Shown here in pieces: positions 50,678 through 62,320 of a DNA stretch of 64,000 bases (its first letter is position 1; every line of letters begins with the position of its first letter). Source of the DNA: Cladophialophora immunda. Its lineage: Eukaryota > Ascomycota > Eurotiomycetes > Chaetothyriales > Herpotrichiellaceae. The stretch covers positions 5,270,001 to 5,334,000 of the forward strand of contig NW_015622541.1 in the NCBI RefSeq assembly GCF_000835495.1, given 5' to 3'. Both the position numbers and the translations under genes were made by a program. The notes beneath the pieces are model-generated. The model had not been told where the DNA came from. It searched no databases and was given only the letters and a program-made list of their open reading frames with translations.

Positions 50678-52519
50678 ATGGCACCAAGAGAGGATTTATC
50701 AGGCGATGAGTCTGATGACTCTCAATATGAATGGGAAGTGGAACAAGGCATCCCTCAAGTCGATGACCCGTTCATCCAAAAGTACATGGCGGGGCGCCAG
50801 GCGCTGATCGAACAGGAGAAAAAGCAACGCCATGACCGAGCTTTCAAACAGAATATGTCTCCCATGGCCAAACAGGCATCCAAGATCATGGCGTCTATTC
50901 GACGGCGAGAGTTGCAAACAGTCTGGACCTCCGAGTTTGAGGATAGCCTCGCCGATAAGAACGGCGGCAACCTGTATCCGGGCATGATGTTCACCCTGGC
51001 TCGCGATCGCATGGAGACGACTGAGCTGTGGAAGATCGTCGAGAAGATGCCAAAGGGCGCACTGCTGCATGCCCATCTGGACGCGATGATCGATATTGAC
51101 TGGCTGGTCGACCAGGCCCTAGCGGAGAAGGGGTTCTGCATGATCGCACCGGAAGGGCTGAGTGATAAGGGCAAGCGGACTTCGGGTGCGTTGCAATTCA
51201 GGTACTATCCCGACGAGGTAGTCAAGAAACAAAAGAGTACGGGGAGTATCTGGACTGCGGCATACACGCCAAACACGCCAGTTACGATCAGAGAAGCACA
51301 GAGAACATTTCCCGACGATGACCAAACTTTTAAGAAATGGCTGATCAGCAGATGCACCATTACCAGCGAGGAGTCCTTGTGCCACCACCATGGTCTGGAC
51401 GCCATCTGGAAGAAATTTCAGAGTACCTTTCTGGTCATTACTTGGATGTTTACGTACGAACCCATCTTCCGCCGCGCAATTCAGCGACTTCTCGGCCAGT
51501 TGGCAAAGGATGGTATTGTCTACGTCGACTTCAGAATCGCGTTCAAGTTCGAATTCCGCAGGCAAGGACAGACTACGGGTCAAGTGGGCAAGTTCGACGA
51601 CTTTTTCACGATCTTGGGCGAAGAGATCGAGAAGTTCAAACGGTCGCCCGCCGGCAAGGCCTTCAAAGGCGCACGCATGATATGGACGGTCGTCCGGAAG
51701 TCGGACAATCGAACACTTGTCGATTCCATGAAGGAGTGCATCCGTATGAAGAAGAAGTTCCCCCACATGATTTGCGGCTTTGACTTCGTGGCCCAAGAAG
51801 ACCAGGGAAGAACCCTCAAGGATCTCACGCCGCTCATATTCTGGTTCAAGAAGAAGTGCGCCGAAGCAGGTGTGGATTTGCCATTCTTTTTCCACGCAGG
51901 CGAGTGCCTTGGTGACGGCGACAGCACGGACAACAACTTATTTGATGCGCTTCTGCTAGGCACTCGACGCATTGGGCACGGGTATTCTTTATACAAGCAC
52001 CCCTTGTTGATTGACATGGTCAAGGAGAAGAAGATTTTGGTCGAGAGCTGCCCGATCTCGAATGAAATCTTGCGACTCTCAAGTTCTATCCTTTCCCACT
52101 CTCTCCCAGCCCTCCTTTCTCGAGGGGTGGCCGTGTCATTGAACAACGACGACCCTGCAATCTTGGGCCACGGGAAAAATGGCTTGAGTCATGATTTCTG
52201 GCAGGCCTACATGGCATTTGAGAACCTCGGGTTGGAAGGCCTGGCAACTATGGCCGAGAACTCTCTAAAATGGTGCGCCATTGAAGATCAAAAACCGGGT
52301 GAGTGGACCAAAGATATTACCGAGGGTTATCTGGGTAAAGGTTTCAAAGCAAAGTTACTGAGAGAATGGAGGAGCGAGTTTGAAAAGTGGTGTCAGTGGA
52401 TTTTGATGGAGTATCCGTTAGAGGCCGAGGAAGAGGATGGAGAGGATGAAGACGAAGAGGAGTCCGAGGAGGATGAGGAGGACGAAGAAGACGACGACGA
52501 CGAGGACGATGAAGATTAG
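50678..52519 (+). CDS. adenosine deaminase-like protein (ADGF/ADA2 family)
   Basis: An uninterrupted 613-codon frame. The metal-dependent deaminase motifs are intact: HAHLD (His131, His133), FFFHAGE with the catalytic Glu, RRIGHG, ESCPISN and LNNDDPAI. The N-terminal part (PFIQKYMAGRQALIEQEKKQ, LWKIVEKMPKGALL) matches the ADGF subfamily, which is larger than classical ADA and is secreted in animals. Here no signal peptide is visible; the first 25 residues are acidic and polar, so an intracellular enzyme is likely. It should hydrolyse adenosine or deoxyadenosine to inosine, in purine salvage. The last 25 residues are almost entirely Asp and Glu. A (GCT)n tract follows immediately after the stop codon. 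Confidence 0.9.
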   Translation: MAPREDLSGDESDDSQYEWEVEQGIPQVDDPFIQKYMAGRQALIEQEKKQRHDRAFKQNMSPMAKQASKIMASIRRRELQTVWTSEFEDSLADKNGGNLYPGMMFTLARDRMETTELWKIVEKMPKGALLHAHLDAMIDIDWLVDQALAEKGFCMIAPEGLSDKGKRTSGALQFRYYPDEVVKKQKSTGSIWTAAYTPNTPVTIREAQRTFPDDDQTFKKWLISRCTITSEESLCHHHGLDAIWKKFQSTFLVITWMFTYEPIFRRAIQRLLGQLAKDGIVYVDFRIAFKFEFRRQGQTTGQVGKFDDFFTILGEEIEKFKRSPAGKAFKGARMIWTVVRKSDNRTLVDSMKECIRMKKKFPHMICGFDFVAQEDQGRTLKDLTPLIFWFKKKCAEAGVDLPFFFHAGECLGDGDSTDNNLFDALLLGTRRIGHGYSLYKHPLLIDMVKEKKILVESCPISNEILRLSSSILSHSLPALLSRGVAVSLNNDDPAILGHGKNGLSHDFWQAYMAFENLGLEGLATMAENSLKWCAIEDQKPGEWTKDITEGYLGKGFKAKLLREWRSEFEKWCQWILMEYPLEAEEEDGEDEDEEESEEDEEDEEDDDDEDDED

Positions 52520-53559
52520 ATTGACTGCCGCGGGCATGTTGCTGCTGCTGCTGCTGCAGCTGCTGCCGCTGTGGTCGTTAGAAGGCAATTCGTCAACCTT
52601 GCCGCATCTCACCTGGTCGCCTGTGTCTCGTTGCTCAACAGGATGCAGGGACGTTCTAGACGGTCTTCAACGACAATTACAAGGGTTTGTTTTAGCGGGA
52701 TATGCACACTTTGACAGACAAAGGACGATACCTTTAGGGGTCTCCCTTTCCCCAATCTGACTGTTTCATGGACAATAGAGAGGTCGTGAGGCTGAACAGT
52801 AAGGCGCATCAGGCTGTGACGCTCGGGCTGTTAAATATGGCCGGGCCGACCCCTGCTCGGTTTGCTGTCGGCGGTGTTGGGGGTGGTTTGGGCGCGTTCG
52901 TGCCCCTTTGGACGTTGTCATGGGGGTTTTTGAGCACCCAAAGGCGCCTCGTGTGACCACCGAGTGAACCGCCCCCCACTGCGCCGTTGAGGGCCCATTT
53001 CCACTGGCTCACAGTGCCCAACGCTAGCTACCTAAGCACTTGGGGGTGCCCCTCGTTGGCTGCTAGCTGCATCATCCCGCCGGCACACTTATCATGGGTG
53101 GAGCAGGAAGCCCTGGATGTTGTCAGGACGAGGTGCGTCGAGATCTGCCTGTTTTCTCCGACTCCCATACCTCATTCCAACCGTGCCTGCGTTTGACTGA
53201 GCGGACGACACGTTTCCTCCATTGCCTCCGCCTCCTGGAGGACAGCTGATATGCTTCCTCTGACCACGACGACGCAAAAGAAGACGTCTATTTCCGTCTG
53301 ATTGGAGCAGCCAGACGCGGGTCCGCGCCGAGAGAACCAGGCCTCTGCCCGTCGCTTCTCAACCTCAACTACTTTGTGCTGATCGCTGACCTTCCCTGTC
53401 CCTCATGTTGACGTCCATGTCCTTGTCAAACACTCGGACTTCCTTTCTTCGCTGCTGGACGTCTGTACCGTTTCTTGTCCTCCCTAACTTAACCACGATG
53501 AAAACGTTGCCCTCATAGCCACACCTAGGAGCCGGGAAGGGCTCATCGTACCCTCGACC
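52520..53559. other. intergenic, promoter of ATG2
   Basis: Contains the (GCT)n tract at its left end and pyrimidine-rich leader sequence at its right end. No gene seen. Confidence 0.6.
52541..52570 (+). repeat. (GCT)n microsatellite
   Basis: About ten near-perfect GCT units, interrupted by CAG and CCG, lie 22 bases after the stop codon of the deaminase gene. They are within its likely 3' UTR. Confidence 0.8.
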
Positions 53560-56500
53560 ATGTCGTACTTTCTTCCTTCTTACTTTCAGAAGCGGCTGCT
53601 TCGGTACGCCCTCCTCCGTCTCGATTTTATCGACTCAGATGAATTCGACCTTGACAACTTGGGGCTGAAATGGGGTCAGCGGACCGTGGTCGAACTCAAG
53701 AACGTCGGAATCAAAGTCAAGAGAATCATCGACGTCCTCCAACTTCCCGCCGCCTTCGCCCTGAACCATGCCTCCGCTAAGCTTTTGCGCCTTACCCTCC
53801 CCGCGGATCTTCACATCAGCGGCATCGAGATCGAAGTGGAAGGGGTGGAGATAATCGTGGCGATTCGACCAGACAACACCACAGCAGTGACGGCGGCGGG
53901 AAAATCTCGCTCAAAAGCAGGATTCGCTCCCAGCAGAACAGACCGTGCAAACCTACCTAGGTCGGCGTCTCCGCCTATTCACGACCCTGGTGGCAGACAT
54001 GGGGATGCAGGAGGACCACTGGAGTTGTCTCAAGTCATTCCCACATCAGAAGATCTGGCCGCGTCGTTCCTGGAAGCCGAGTCGCCTGGAGAAAGAGACG
54101 AATTACAAGCTGCACTCGAATCACAATCTCAGATGCACATGCAAGAGTCGGTAATGTCCTCGGCTTCGAGCGAGGATGTAGGGCTCGGCATGCCTGGAGG
54201 GCTTTCCTTACCTACCTTTGTCGCAAACTTTCTCAAAGGTGTGGCAGACCGGTTGTCCGTCAACATCAAGGACGTTAATGTCGTCTTGGAAACGGATCTT
54301 TCGACGGGGGGCGCTGGCCCAGTAGAGAATACAAAGTTTATGCTTTCAGTTGGGAACATCGCCGTGGACCCCATAGACAAGCCGGAAAGCCCAGAGACTG
54401 AGCCAGACACGAGACGGTCAATATCCATCGACGAAGTCCAGCTGTTTGTCCTGTCCGAGTCCGAGACTTTCTCAGAGTTTTCTGGCTTCAGCTCGCCGAA
54501 ACTGGCCAAATCACGTCCTCCGCTGTCACACCCCGCTAGTGCACGCAGTGACAACAGTGATCTCGTGCGGTCAAGCACCACCAGCCTCAGCCAGCACTCC
54601 GATCATCCAAAGAGCTCTCTAGCATCATTGAGCAACTCTGGGCTTGGTATTGGGCTCGAAGATGCGGCACTCTCAGAGTCTACCATCTTCGGACGGCGTT
54701 CGAGGTCCATCCCAGTCCAACCCGAGTCGACTGGTGGATCTGAATCCGTCGACAACAGAGCTCATGCTGAAGAAATGCGACGGTCCGTTCGCCGAGACAG
54801 CGACGAAGCGTTTGGGATATTGGACAATCAGTCGGAGGACTTGGCAGAATCTAGGACGTTCACCCATGATGAGGCCGAGAGTATGTATATGAGCGCGATG
54901 AGTGGGCCACTCAATATGCCGGGCGGGTTTGCTTGGTCACGACCTATGCCAGATCCTGGACCAGAACAGCACAAACACCCTGGAGAAACCGAAGATGTGT
55001 CAGCACCTCTGATCGACCAAACAGAACCCTTGGGTGATATATCTGGAGCTTCGATCAGTGGACCATCACAGTCTGTCAACGAACCTGAGGGATCAAGTGG
55101 AGAAAGCGTCCTGGATAATAACCTGGCCTCGTGCTTTCGGTCTCGAATTCTACGTGTGAATGCTCTGAACCTCAAGATCCCCCAACCGCATCATGAAGAA
55201 GCCTTATCAGAAGCTGAGCAATCAATCCCTCAACAGCGTTTAAGCCATGCTTCCCAGATCCGCCAGATGCATATGGGTGGGAGAAGTTCCCCAAGCACGT
55301 TCCTCAACGAATCTCGACTTCAATCTCTACGTAATATGGGTCAAAGCCGGACTGTGGAGCAACCAAAAGAAAAACTGATCGTCGACATTGGAGAGATTTC
55401 AGTGGACCTCGATATTGTGCTCTGTAGGGTGCTTGTGAGAGCCTCACAGACCATCACTGACGCAGTCGCAACGAAAGCCCCTCAGAAGTCGAAAGCGCCC
55501 ACACCAGCCCCTCGAGAGACTGCCATCCCCGATGTCAGCATCAAGAGCGTAAACCTCAACTTCTGCGAATCCGTCCCAAGAAAGCCACCGAGCAAAGTAG
55601 GAGTCCAGACGATTGAATCGATCCTCTCCAGCCAGCAAGCTCTGCTAAAGGTGTCAATTACTTCAATAAGCTACTCGGTCAATTCCGCGCCAGAGAAGAG
55701 CCAGCGACTGTCAATCTCTAAGATTGTCGTGAACCATGGTGCTAGGGAGGTCATGACGTTCGTTGACTCTATCAACGTCCGAGACTCGATCGCAACCAGC
55801 TCTATGCTGAGGCCTCATGATGTTGTGGTTAACGTGTCGGGAAATCGGTACGAAGTCCAGATTAAGCCCATCTATATTGTCCTGGATTTGTTGGTCATCG
55901 ACGATGTGCTCAGCAGAAGCGGTGGCTTGAGCTCTTTGCTAGATTTGGGAAACTCCATTATGTCGACACACACCGTCAAGGGTCAGACTTCCGCACCGGC
56001 TCCAGAAGTTTCGAAACTACGCACCGTGAGGTTTAACGATCCTCAAAGAAGACCAAGGGCAGACAGTGATCCCTCATCGGCTTTGCCAAAGGTCGATATT
56101 CGAGTCTCAGGAGCAGTTCTCGATTTGATCGGGTCCGAGTCTTCCATGCAGGTCAAGTCTTCAGCTATCAAAACAGCCTATCGGGACAACAATGTGAAGG
56201 TGGTGATTGACGGCGCCGCGGTCGAGGGTCCATTGCTTTCCGGTTCCCGGGCTCGCGGAGACATCTACGCCAAAATTCGAAACATCGAGGTGCACTACTC
56301 GAACTCCCCAGATGATGACGACCTGGACAGACTTCTGTCTCTTATCACACCTTCCAGCGACAAATATGAGGAAGACGACGATATTATGGTTGATACCTTG
56401 TTGAGACAGCGTCGCAAAGGCGGCGTCTTGCGTCTGACCGTTGGAGATCTTCAAGCCGGTGCTGCAGGTCTGCGGTGGGTGCCCCATCTCACAAAACTCA

Positions 56501-59500
56501 CCGACGAGATCTCGAAACTTTCGTCAGTCGCAAAATACCTGCCTGAAGATGATCGACCCGGTATCCTCACTTTCGGGCTTGTAAAAAAGCTGGATTTCCG
56601 CTTCGACGTCGATGAGAAGTTTGGGCCCGTGAAACTCCAGGTCGACCTCATGGAGGGAGCTCACATCAATGTGCCTGCACTCGCTGCTGCCCAAATTGCA
56701 GCCTGGTCAGTGTCGAGAAGCGAGGAAGATGTATTGATTGGCGATGTATTGTCTCAAACCAAAACAGTCATGGGCCCGCCTATGTTCATGTGTCGATTCA
56801 TTGCAGACGAAATGGAACCCACGGTTCGAATGAAGCTCTCAAATACTTGCATCGAGTACAAGGTGCCAACAGTTGTTGACCTCACCTCGCTTTTTGAACG
56901 TCTCAAAGTCGACCATGCAGCCGCCGACGGGCAGAGTTCTTCTTCACAGCCCTCGAGCCCGTCATTATCGAACGCCGGAGATGCAGGCAGTCTAGTGCGG
57001 AAAATCAGATTCTCTGTAACCTTCCGAGACTCGGCCATCGCTCTGAACCCTGACAAGGGCCCAGCCAAGGGTCTTTTTGTGCTAACGGACGCGGTGATCC
57101 GTCACGAGAATCAAAAGAAGGGGTCGACGGACAACTTAGACATCAAGAAAGCTTCCCTCCTCATCATCAACGATGCTTCGACTGTTGGGCTGGAATCGGG
57201 AAATGTGGACCACAAGCTGTACTTCGAAGAAAATGACCAAGTCCAACAACTCACAAAGGCCGGATTCGTCCCTGTAGGGTCGATATCTTCTGCATCAGCC
57301 ATCATCAAAGTGATTGAAGACAAAGTCACGTCAGAAACACGATTGGACGTAGAGTTCCGCAACAATCTTCTCTTCATTGAGACTTGCGCCGATTCTACCC
57401 AGACCATGATACAGATTTTGAGCGGTCTTGCGCCGCCGTCACCGCCTTCGAAGGTCGCTCAATACCGGACCGAAGTCGTCCCAATCCAGGATATGTTGGC
57501 ATCATTCACTGGTAACGCTTTCGTCTCAGAGCCTGGACCGTTGCTCGGCCTTCAAGCATCGGCCAGTACTTCCACTGTTGAGACCTTGAAGGGCAAAAGT
57601 GGATACGACGAGGAGGAGGAAGACGAAAACGAGTTCATGACTGGCATGTATGGGGACGCCGATGATGCTGACGACGAGCTGACAGCAAGCCATGTGGAAT
57701 CAGATCTGGGTCGATCTGTCATGTCCGAAAGTGTGCACATAGCCCCTGTTGATGCCACTGGCTCCGACGTCGGCGACGCGGGCGAGAGCGTGATGATGCA
57801 TAGCCTGCTAGACTTCAGAGCCGACCATTTCATTCCGAAGTCATCGGTTGGTGGCACAGCACATCGCTGGAATTCCGTCCACAACACCTATGGTTTAGCA
57901 AGCGATGCGATATTCGAGCGATCTCCATTGAAGGTTCGCGTGAGGGATGTCCACGTCATTTGGAATCTGTTTGATGGGTACGACTGGCAAGCCACGAGGG
58001 ATACCATCTCGCATGCGGTGAAGGAGATTGAGAACAAAGCCATGGCAAGACGCCCGCGGAGCAGCAGCCGAACACCTGGCGCGGAAGACGAGGACGAGTC
58101 TGTGATTGGGGACTTTTTGTTCAATTCGATCTACATTGGCATTCCGGCGAACAAGGATCCCCGAGATTTGGCGAATGCTATCAATCATGATATCGATGAC
58201 TTGGTGAGTGAGACGGGTAGCTACGCCACTGGGACGACGGTCACTGCAACTACGTCACGACGCACATCAGGCACGGTTCCCAGGCAAAAGAAGCTCAAGC
58301 TCAATCGCAGCAAGCATCACAAGATGACATTTGAACTGGAAGGCGTTTCGGCCGATTTCCTTGCATTCCCTTCTGGCAGCGGCGAGGTTCAAAGCTCAAT
58401 CGATGTCCGCATCAAAAAGATCGAGGTCTTTGATCACGTACCTACGTCGACTTGGAAGAAGTTCGCAACTTATATGCAAGATGCCGGTGAACGCGAGCAC
58501 GGGGCCAGCATGGTTCATATCGAAGTTCTCAACGTGAAACCAGTCGCAGAACTATCGGCCTCGGAAATAGTACTCAAAGTCAGCGTTCTTCCACTGAGAC
58601 TACATGTTGACCAGGATGCGTTGGATTTCTTAACTCGGTTCTTCGAGTTCCGAGATGACAGTGCCCCGGCATCGAGTGAGACCTCCAGTCCACCATTTTT
58701 GCAGCGTGTGGAAGTGAACGCTGTGGCACTCAAACTGGACTACAAGCCCAAGAAAGTGGATTATGCTGGACTGCGATCCGGACGAACGACCGAGTTTATG
58801 AATTTCTTCGTCCTTGACCGTGCGGATATGGTCCTTCGTCGAGTTATCCTGTACGGGGTGTCTGGATTTGACCGACTGGGCATCATGTTGAACAATATCT
58901 GGACGCCGGACGTCAGGCGGAATCAACTTCCTGGAGTTCTAGCTGGTTTGGCACCTGTCCGACCTCTGGTTGATGTTACGAGCGGAGTGCGAGACCTCAT
59001 CGCCGTTCCTATTCGCGAATATCGCAAGGACGGGAGACTTGTCCGAAGCATCCAGAAAGGAGCATTGGCATTTGCAAAGACGACAGCGACTGAATTGGTC
59101 AACCTCGGGGCCAAAATGGCGATTGGCACGCAGCAGATCCTTCAAAATACGGAAGATCTGTTTGTGGCCCGTGAACTACAAGGCGAAACGGACGAGGACG
59201 ATGAGACTCGGAAACAAATATCTCTGTATGCTGATCAGCCCATTGGCATCAAGCAAGGGTTGAGAACGGCATATGCTAGCCTGGAACGAGATCTACTGAT
59301 TGCCCGAGACGCAATCGTGGCAGTCCCTGGAGAAGTCATGGCCAGTTCTTCAGCCAAGGGTGCGGCCAAGGCAATCCTAAAACAGAGCCCGACCATTATC
59401 CTGCGGCCGGCGATTGGAGCCACCAAAGCGGTTGGGCAGACACTGATGGGTGCTGGCAATATGCTGGACAAACAGAATTTGAGGAGGATCGATGAGGTAA

Positions 59501-59573
59501 GTCGTACTCGCCCAGTAATATCTTGTTTCTGGGACAATGCTGATGAAGAGCTTAGAAATACAAGCGGCATTGA
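53560..59573 (+). CDS. ATG2: autophagy lipid-transfer protein Atg2
   Basis: A 1,984-residue protein in two exons, 53560-59496 and 59556-59573. The start MSYFLPSYFQKRLLRYALLR followed by DSDEFDLDNLGLKWG is the chorein-type N-terminus that inserts in the ER membrane. A long rod with disordered acidic insertions follows. The conserved C-terminal region reads GVSGFDRLGIMLNNIWTPDV, GVRDLIAVPIREYRKDGRLV and FAKTTATELVNLGAKMAIGT. The 59-nt terminal intron (GTAAGT...CTTAG) leads to an 18-nt last exon encoding KYKRH, a typical Atg2 ending. Reading through the intron would add about 75 unrelated residues. Atg2 tethers ER to the growing phagophore, moves phospholipids and works with Atg18 and Atg9. Confidence 0.95.
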
Positions 59574-59613
59574 TTCCCCTGGCGCCCGGCCCTCCTCGAG
59601 ATTTGTTTGCAGA

Positions 59614-60399
59614 CTACTCGGTTCCGCGGAGCCATACATACGAAGCGGGGCGTTGGGTGACAAATGTACTTGCTATGTTGCGCGAATTCCAGCATACAAG
59701 ATGGCGTTGGATGTTTGCATGGGCGGAGCGTGAAAAGAGGCTTTGCTTTCTGCGCCGAGTTGTTTTCCTTGCATGCTGGTCCGCGAACGACCAACCGGTG
59801 AATGAAACGGCGCCACGAACGAAACGAGCGACACATACCCAGCTGGGCAATGATATGAACATAAATTGGAACGATGAACAGAATGTGCATGACACGATGG
59901 TACAGAACCTTGCATGGCGTTGGGTGGCTTGGATGTCAATGGTGGATTGGATGGTATTCAGATAGGCCAGGCGAAAGGATGACCCCCGAGTACCTAGCCA
60001 ACAGAGCTGTAATCTGCGCTTCAAGGCTTTTCTTTGTCCACATGCTTGAACCGTCAGGGGGCTGCTGTAGACATGTGCACTTGGTTCAAAGGCAATAATG
60101 GCATGAGCAGCACGGGAATATCTGACCACCCCAGCAATATCCCCCTGATGACGTTCGTCTTGCCAGGCCTCGCATGCGGATCGAACGATGGGAATCATGT
60201 CGAGTCTGCCTTGAAGCCGAAACGGGAAGCCAAGATGAAGCTCGCAATCAGAATACACGCCGTACTGCCACTCTAGTCTACCCCATACACTCCTGATGGT
60301 ATCAATGAGCCTGTATGGGGGCTTGCGGTCCACATATGTAACTCCACCTCTTGCTGTGTGTTGATACGCGCTCTGCTGAGAATAACGCCATACGCGCAT
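59614..60399 (-). other. orphan 261-codon open frame, probably non-coding
   Basis: The frame starts with ATG at 60399 and stays open for 261 codons on the strand opposite ATG2, beginning 40 bases beyond the ATG2 stop. It does not overlap any recognised coding sequence, so codon bias of another gene does not explain it. The composition is rich in Arg, Cys, Trp, His and Ser, with no domain, signal peptide or repeat. It is most likely chance or an antisense transcript of the ATG2 3' UTR. Confidence 0.2.
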
Positions 60400-60992
60400 G
60401 CAGGGTGTTTGAGGAAGGCTATAGATCTTGGCCCCGGTCGTCTGTGGGCTGTCTTTGGGCGCTTCGTTTGAGCCCCTGTACTAGGTTTTCTTCGAGAAGC
60501 GCGCGCAAAGGTTTCTACCTTGCGAACTAGGTTACTCGTAGGCTCAAATTCTCCGGTGGGGGCGAATCGATGGGAGATTTAGTCCAGGCAAAGGGGTGAA
60601 AGTGACAGATGATAACATGGTGGCGGTGCATCGTAGCCTAGCCCGCTGATTAGCCCCGTGCACACCACCGGTTCCGCAGAAGTAAGCGGACTCTCAGGGA
60701 TCGCGTGTCCGAAAAGAGAGAGGCGTCCAGCTCTCGGCTATGCACGGAGCTGCTAGTAGCACCGAGTACAAGCCGTTGGGAAGCTTAAGGAGGCAGCGTC
60801 TCATGCTGTATCCCCAGGCTGTGCAAAGTACAACCCCGGAGGAGCAGCGTGTCCACTTGAAAATGAAGCTCACGACCCCCGGTGGACATTGAAGAAATGA
60901 GCAAAAGCCCCGTTGGGGATCACTGCCCGGTCGTATCTGCCCAGGGCTGAATTTCACTTTGGAGTGAGAGAAATGGAGAGGTCAAGAAGGGT

Positions 60993-60998
60993 TATAAA
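60993..60998 (+). promoter_or_regulatory. TATA box of the vWA gene
   Basis: TATAAA within GGGTTATAAAGG lies about 200 bases before the start codon at 61196 and is followed by a purine-rich leader. Confidence 0.6.
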
Positions 60999-61195
60999 GG
61001 GACGCAGAGGATGAACAAGAAGAAGGAAGCCATAGGAAAAAGAAGAAAAAAAACAAGAAGAACAAACAAGAAGTTCTCCTTCTTAACATCGCCTGCGCTT
61101 GCTTCACTGCTAGGCTTCCACGTGGCAAACAAACAACGCGTCACTTGGCTGACTGAAACCCTACAAAACAGTCAAAGAAGAGGAAAACAAACACC

Positions 61196-62320
61196 ATGGC
61201 GACCTCCATCCTTGTTCACCACGACTCTTTCCACTCCCGTCGCGACCACCGTCTCCCCGACAAGATGGACAATATCTTCCGCCGCTTCAGCTCCAGGAAG
61301 TCCTTCAAGAGCAATGCTTCATCGGTCGTCTCATCAAGACCCTCAGTGCCAGCGCCCTCGTCCTCCTCCTCCGCCTCCTCGACGGCTTCTTCCCAAAGAC
61401 AGTCCCAGACTCCTCCCATCGCCTGGGCCAGAAACAACCAAGATGCCAGCAACCCCTTTGCCGCCACGACTCCCACGCGTCGTCCGGCGGCAGCTGAGCC
61501 ACCGCCCCCTTACTCGCCTCGCTCAGCGTCGAATAATAATAATACGACCACCAACAGCAACGTCCCCTATTCGCCCGCCGACCTGTCCAATCCCATGCAA
61601 GTCGCGGATGATTCGCCCTACGCGTTCCTGCGCACCTTCGACACCATCTTCCTGATCGACGACTCGGGCTCCATGGCCGGCCGCTCGTGGCGCGAGACCT
61701 CTGCGGCGCTCGCGGCCATCGCCCCGATCTGCACGGCCCACGACCCGGACGGCATCGACGTCTACTTCCTGAACCACCGCAACCCGCACGCCACGGGCAG
61801 CCAGGGCGGGTACACGAACATCACCACGACGGCGGCGGTGCAGAGCCTGTTCCAAAACGTGCGCCCCCTGGGGGGCACCCCGACGGGGACGCGCCTGAAC
61901 CAGATCCTGAAGCCGTACCTCGCGGAACTGGCCGAGTCGGTCGACCGCCAGTCCGCCGACGCGCCCGCGGTCCGCCCGCTCAACATCATCGTCATCACCG
62001 ACGGCGTGCCCTCGGACGACGTCGAGAGCGTCATCGTCAACGCCGCCCGCAAGCTCGACGCCCTCTCCGCCGAGCCCTGGCAGGTGGGCATCCAGTTCTT
62101 CCAGGTCGGCCGCGAGCCCGAGGCCGCCGACATGCTCCGCGAACTCGACGACGCGCTGAGCGGCGAGTACCACATCCGCGACATGGTCGACACGGTGCCC
62201 TGGAACGGCGAGGAAGGCGGCAGCGCCGGTGGCGACGACGACCAAGGCCTCACCGCGCAGGGGCTGTTGAAGGTGTGCCTGGGCAGCGTGGTCCGCCGGT
62301 GGGATCGGCGGAGTGTATAA
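61196..62320 (+). CDS. von Willebrand factor A-domain protein
   Basis: A single 374-residue frame. The first 140 residues are Ser/Pro/Ala-rich and disordered (RRFSSRKSFKSNASS, PPPPYSP). The vWA domain begins near residue 148 with FDTIFLIDDSGSMAGRSW, whose DxSxS is the metal-ion-dependent adhesion site. It continues with DGIDVYFLNHRN, GGTPTGTRLNQILKPYL (the MIDAS Thr), LNIIVITDGVPSDD (the MIDAS Asp) and VGIQFFQVGREPEAADMLRE. Intracellular fungal vWA proteins of this form are mostly uncharacterised. Metal-dependent ligand or ubiquitin-pathway binding is possible but not shown. Codon use is strikingly C/G-ending in the domain, unlike most neighbours, which also opens a long antisense frame. No signal peptide. 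Confidence 0.85.
   Translation: MATSILVHHDSFHSRRDHRLPDKMDNIFRRFSSRKSFKSNASSVVSSRPSVPAPSSSSSASSTASSQRQSQTPPIAWARNNQDASNPFAATTPTRRPAAAEPPPPYSPRSASNNNNTTTNSNVPYSPADLSNPMQVADDSPYAFLRTFDTIFLIDDSGSMAGRSWRETSAALAAIAPICTAHDPDGIDVYFLNHRNPHATGSQGGYTNITTTAAVQSLFQNVRPLGGTPTGTRLNQILKPYLAELAESVDRQSADAPAVRPLNIIVITDGVPSDDVESVIVNAARKLDALSAEPWQVGIQFFQVGREPEAADMLRELDDALSGEYHIRDMVDTVPWNGEEGGSAGGDDDQGLTAQGLLKVCLGSVVRRWDRRSV

Larger units (their letters stand above)
59574..61195. other. intergenic between ATG2 and the vWA gene
   Basis: 1.6 kb. It holds the orphan minus-strand frame (separate entry) and, at the right end, the TATA box and a purine-rich leader of the vWA gene (61011-61075, GAAGAA/AAACAAG-type). Nothing else is supported. 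Confidence 0.55.
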
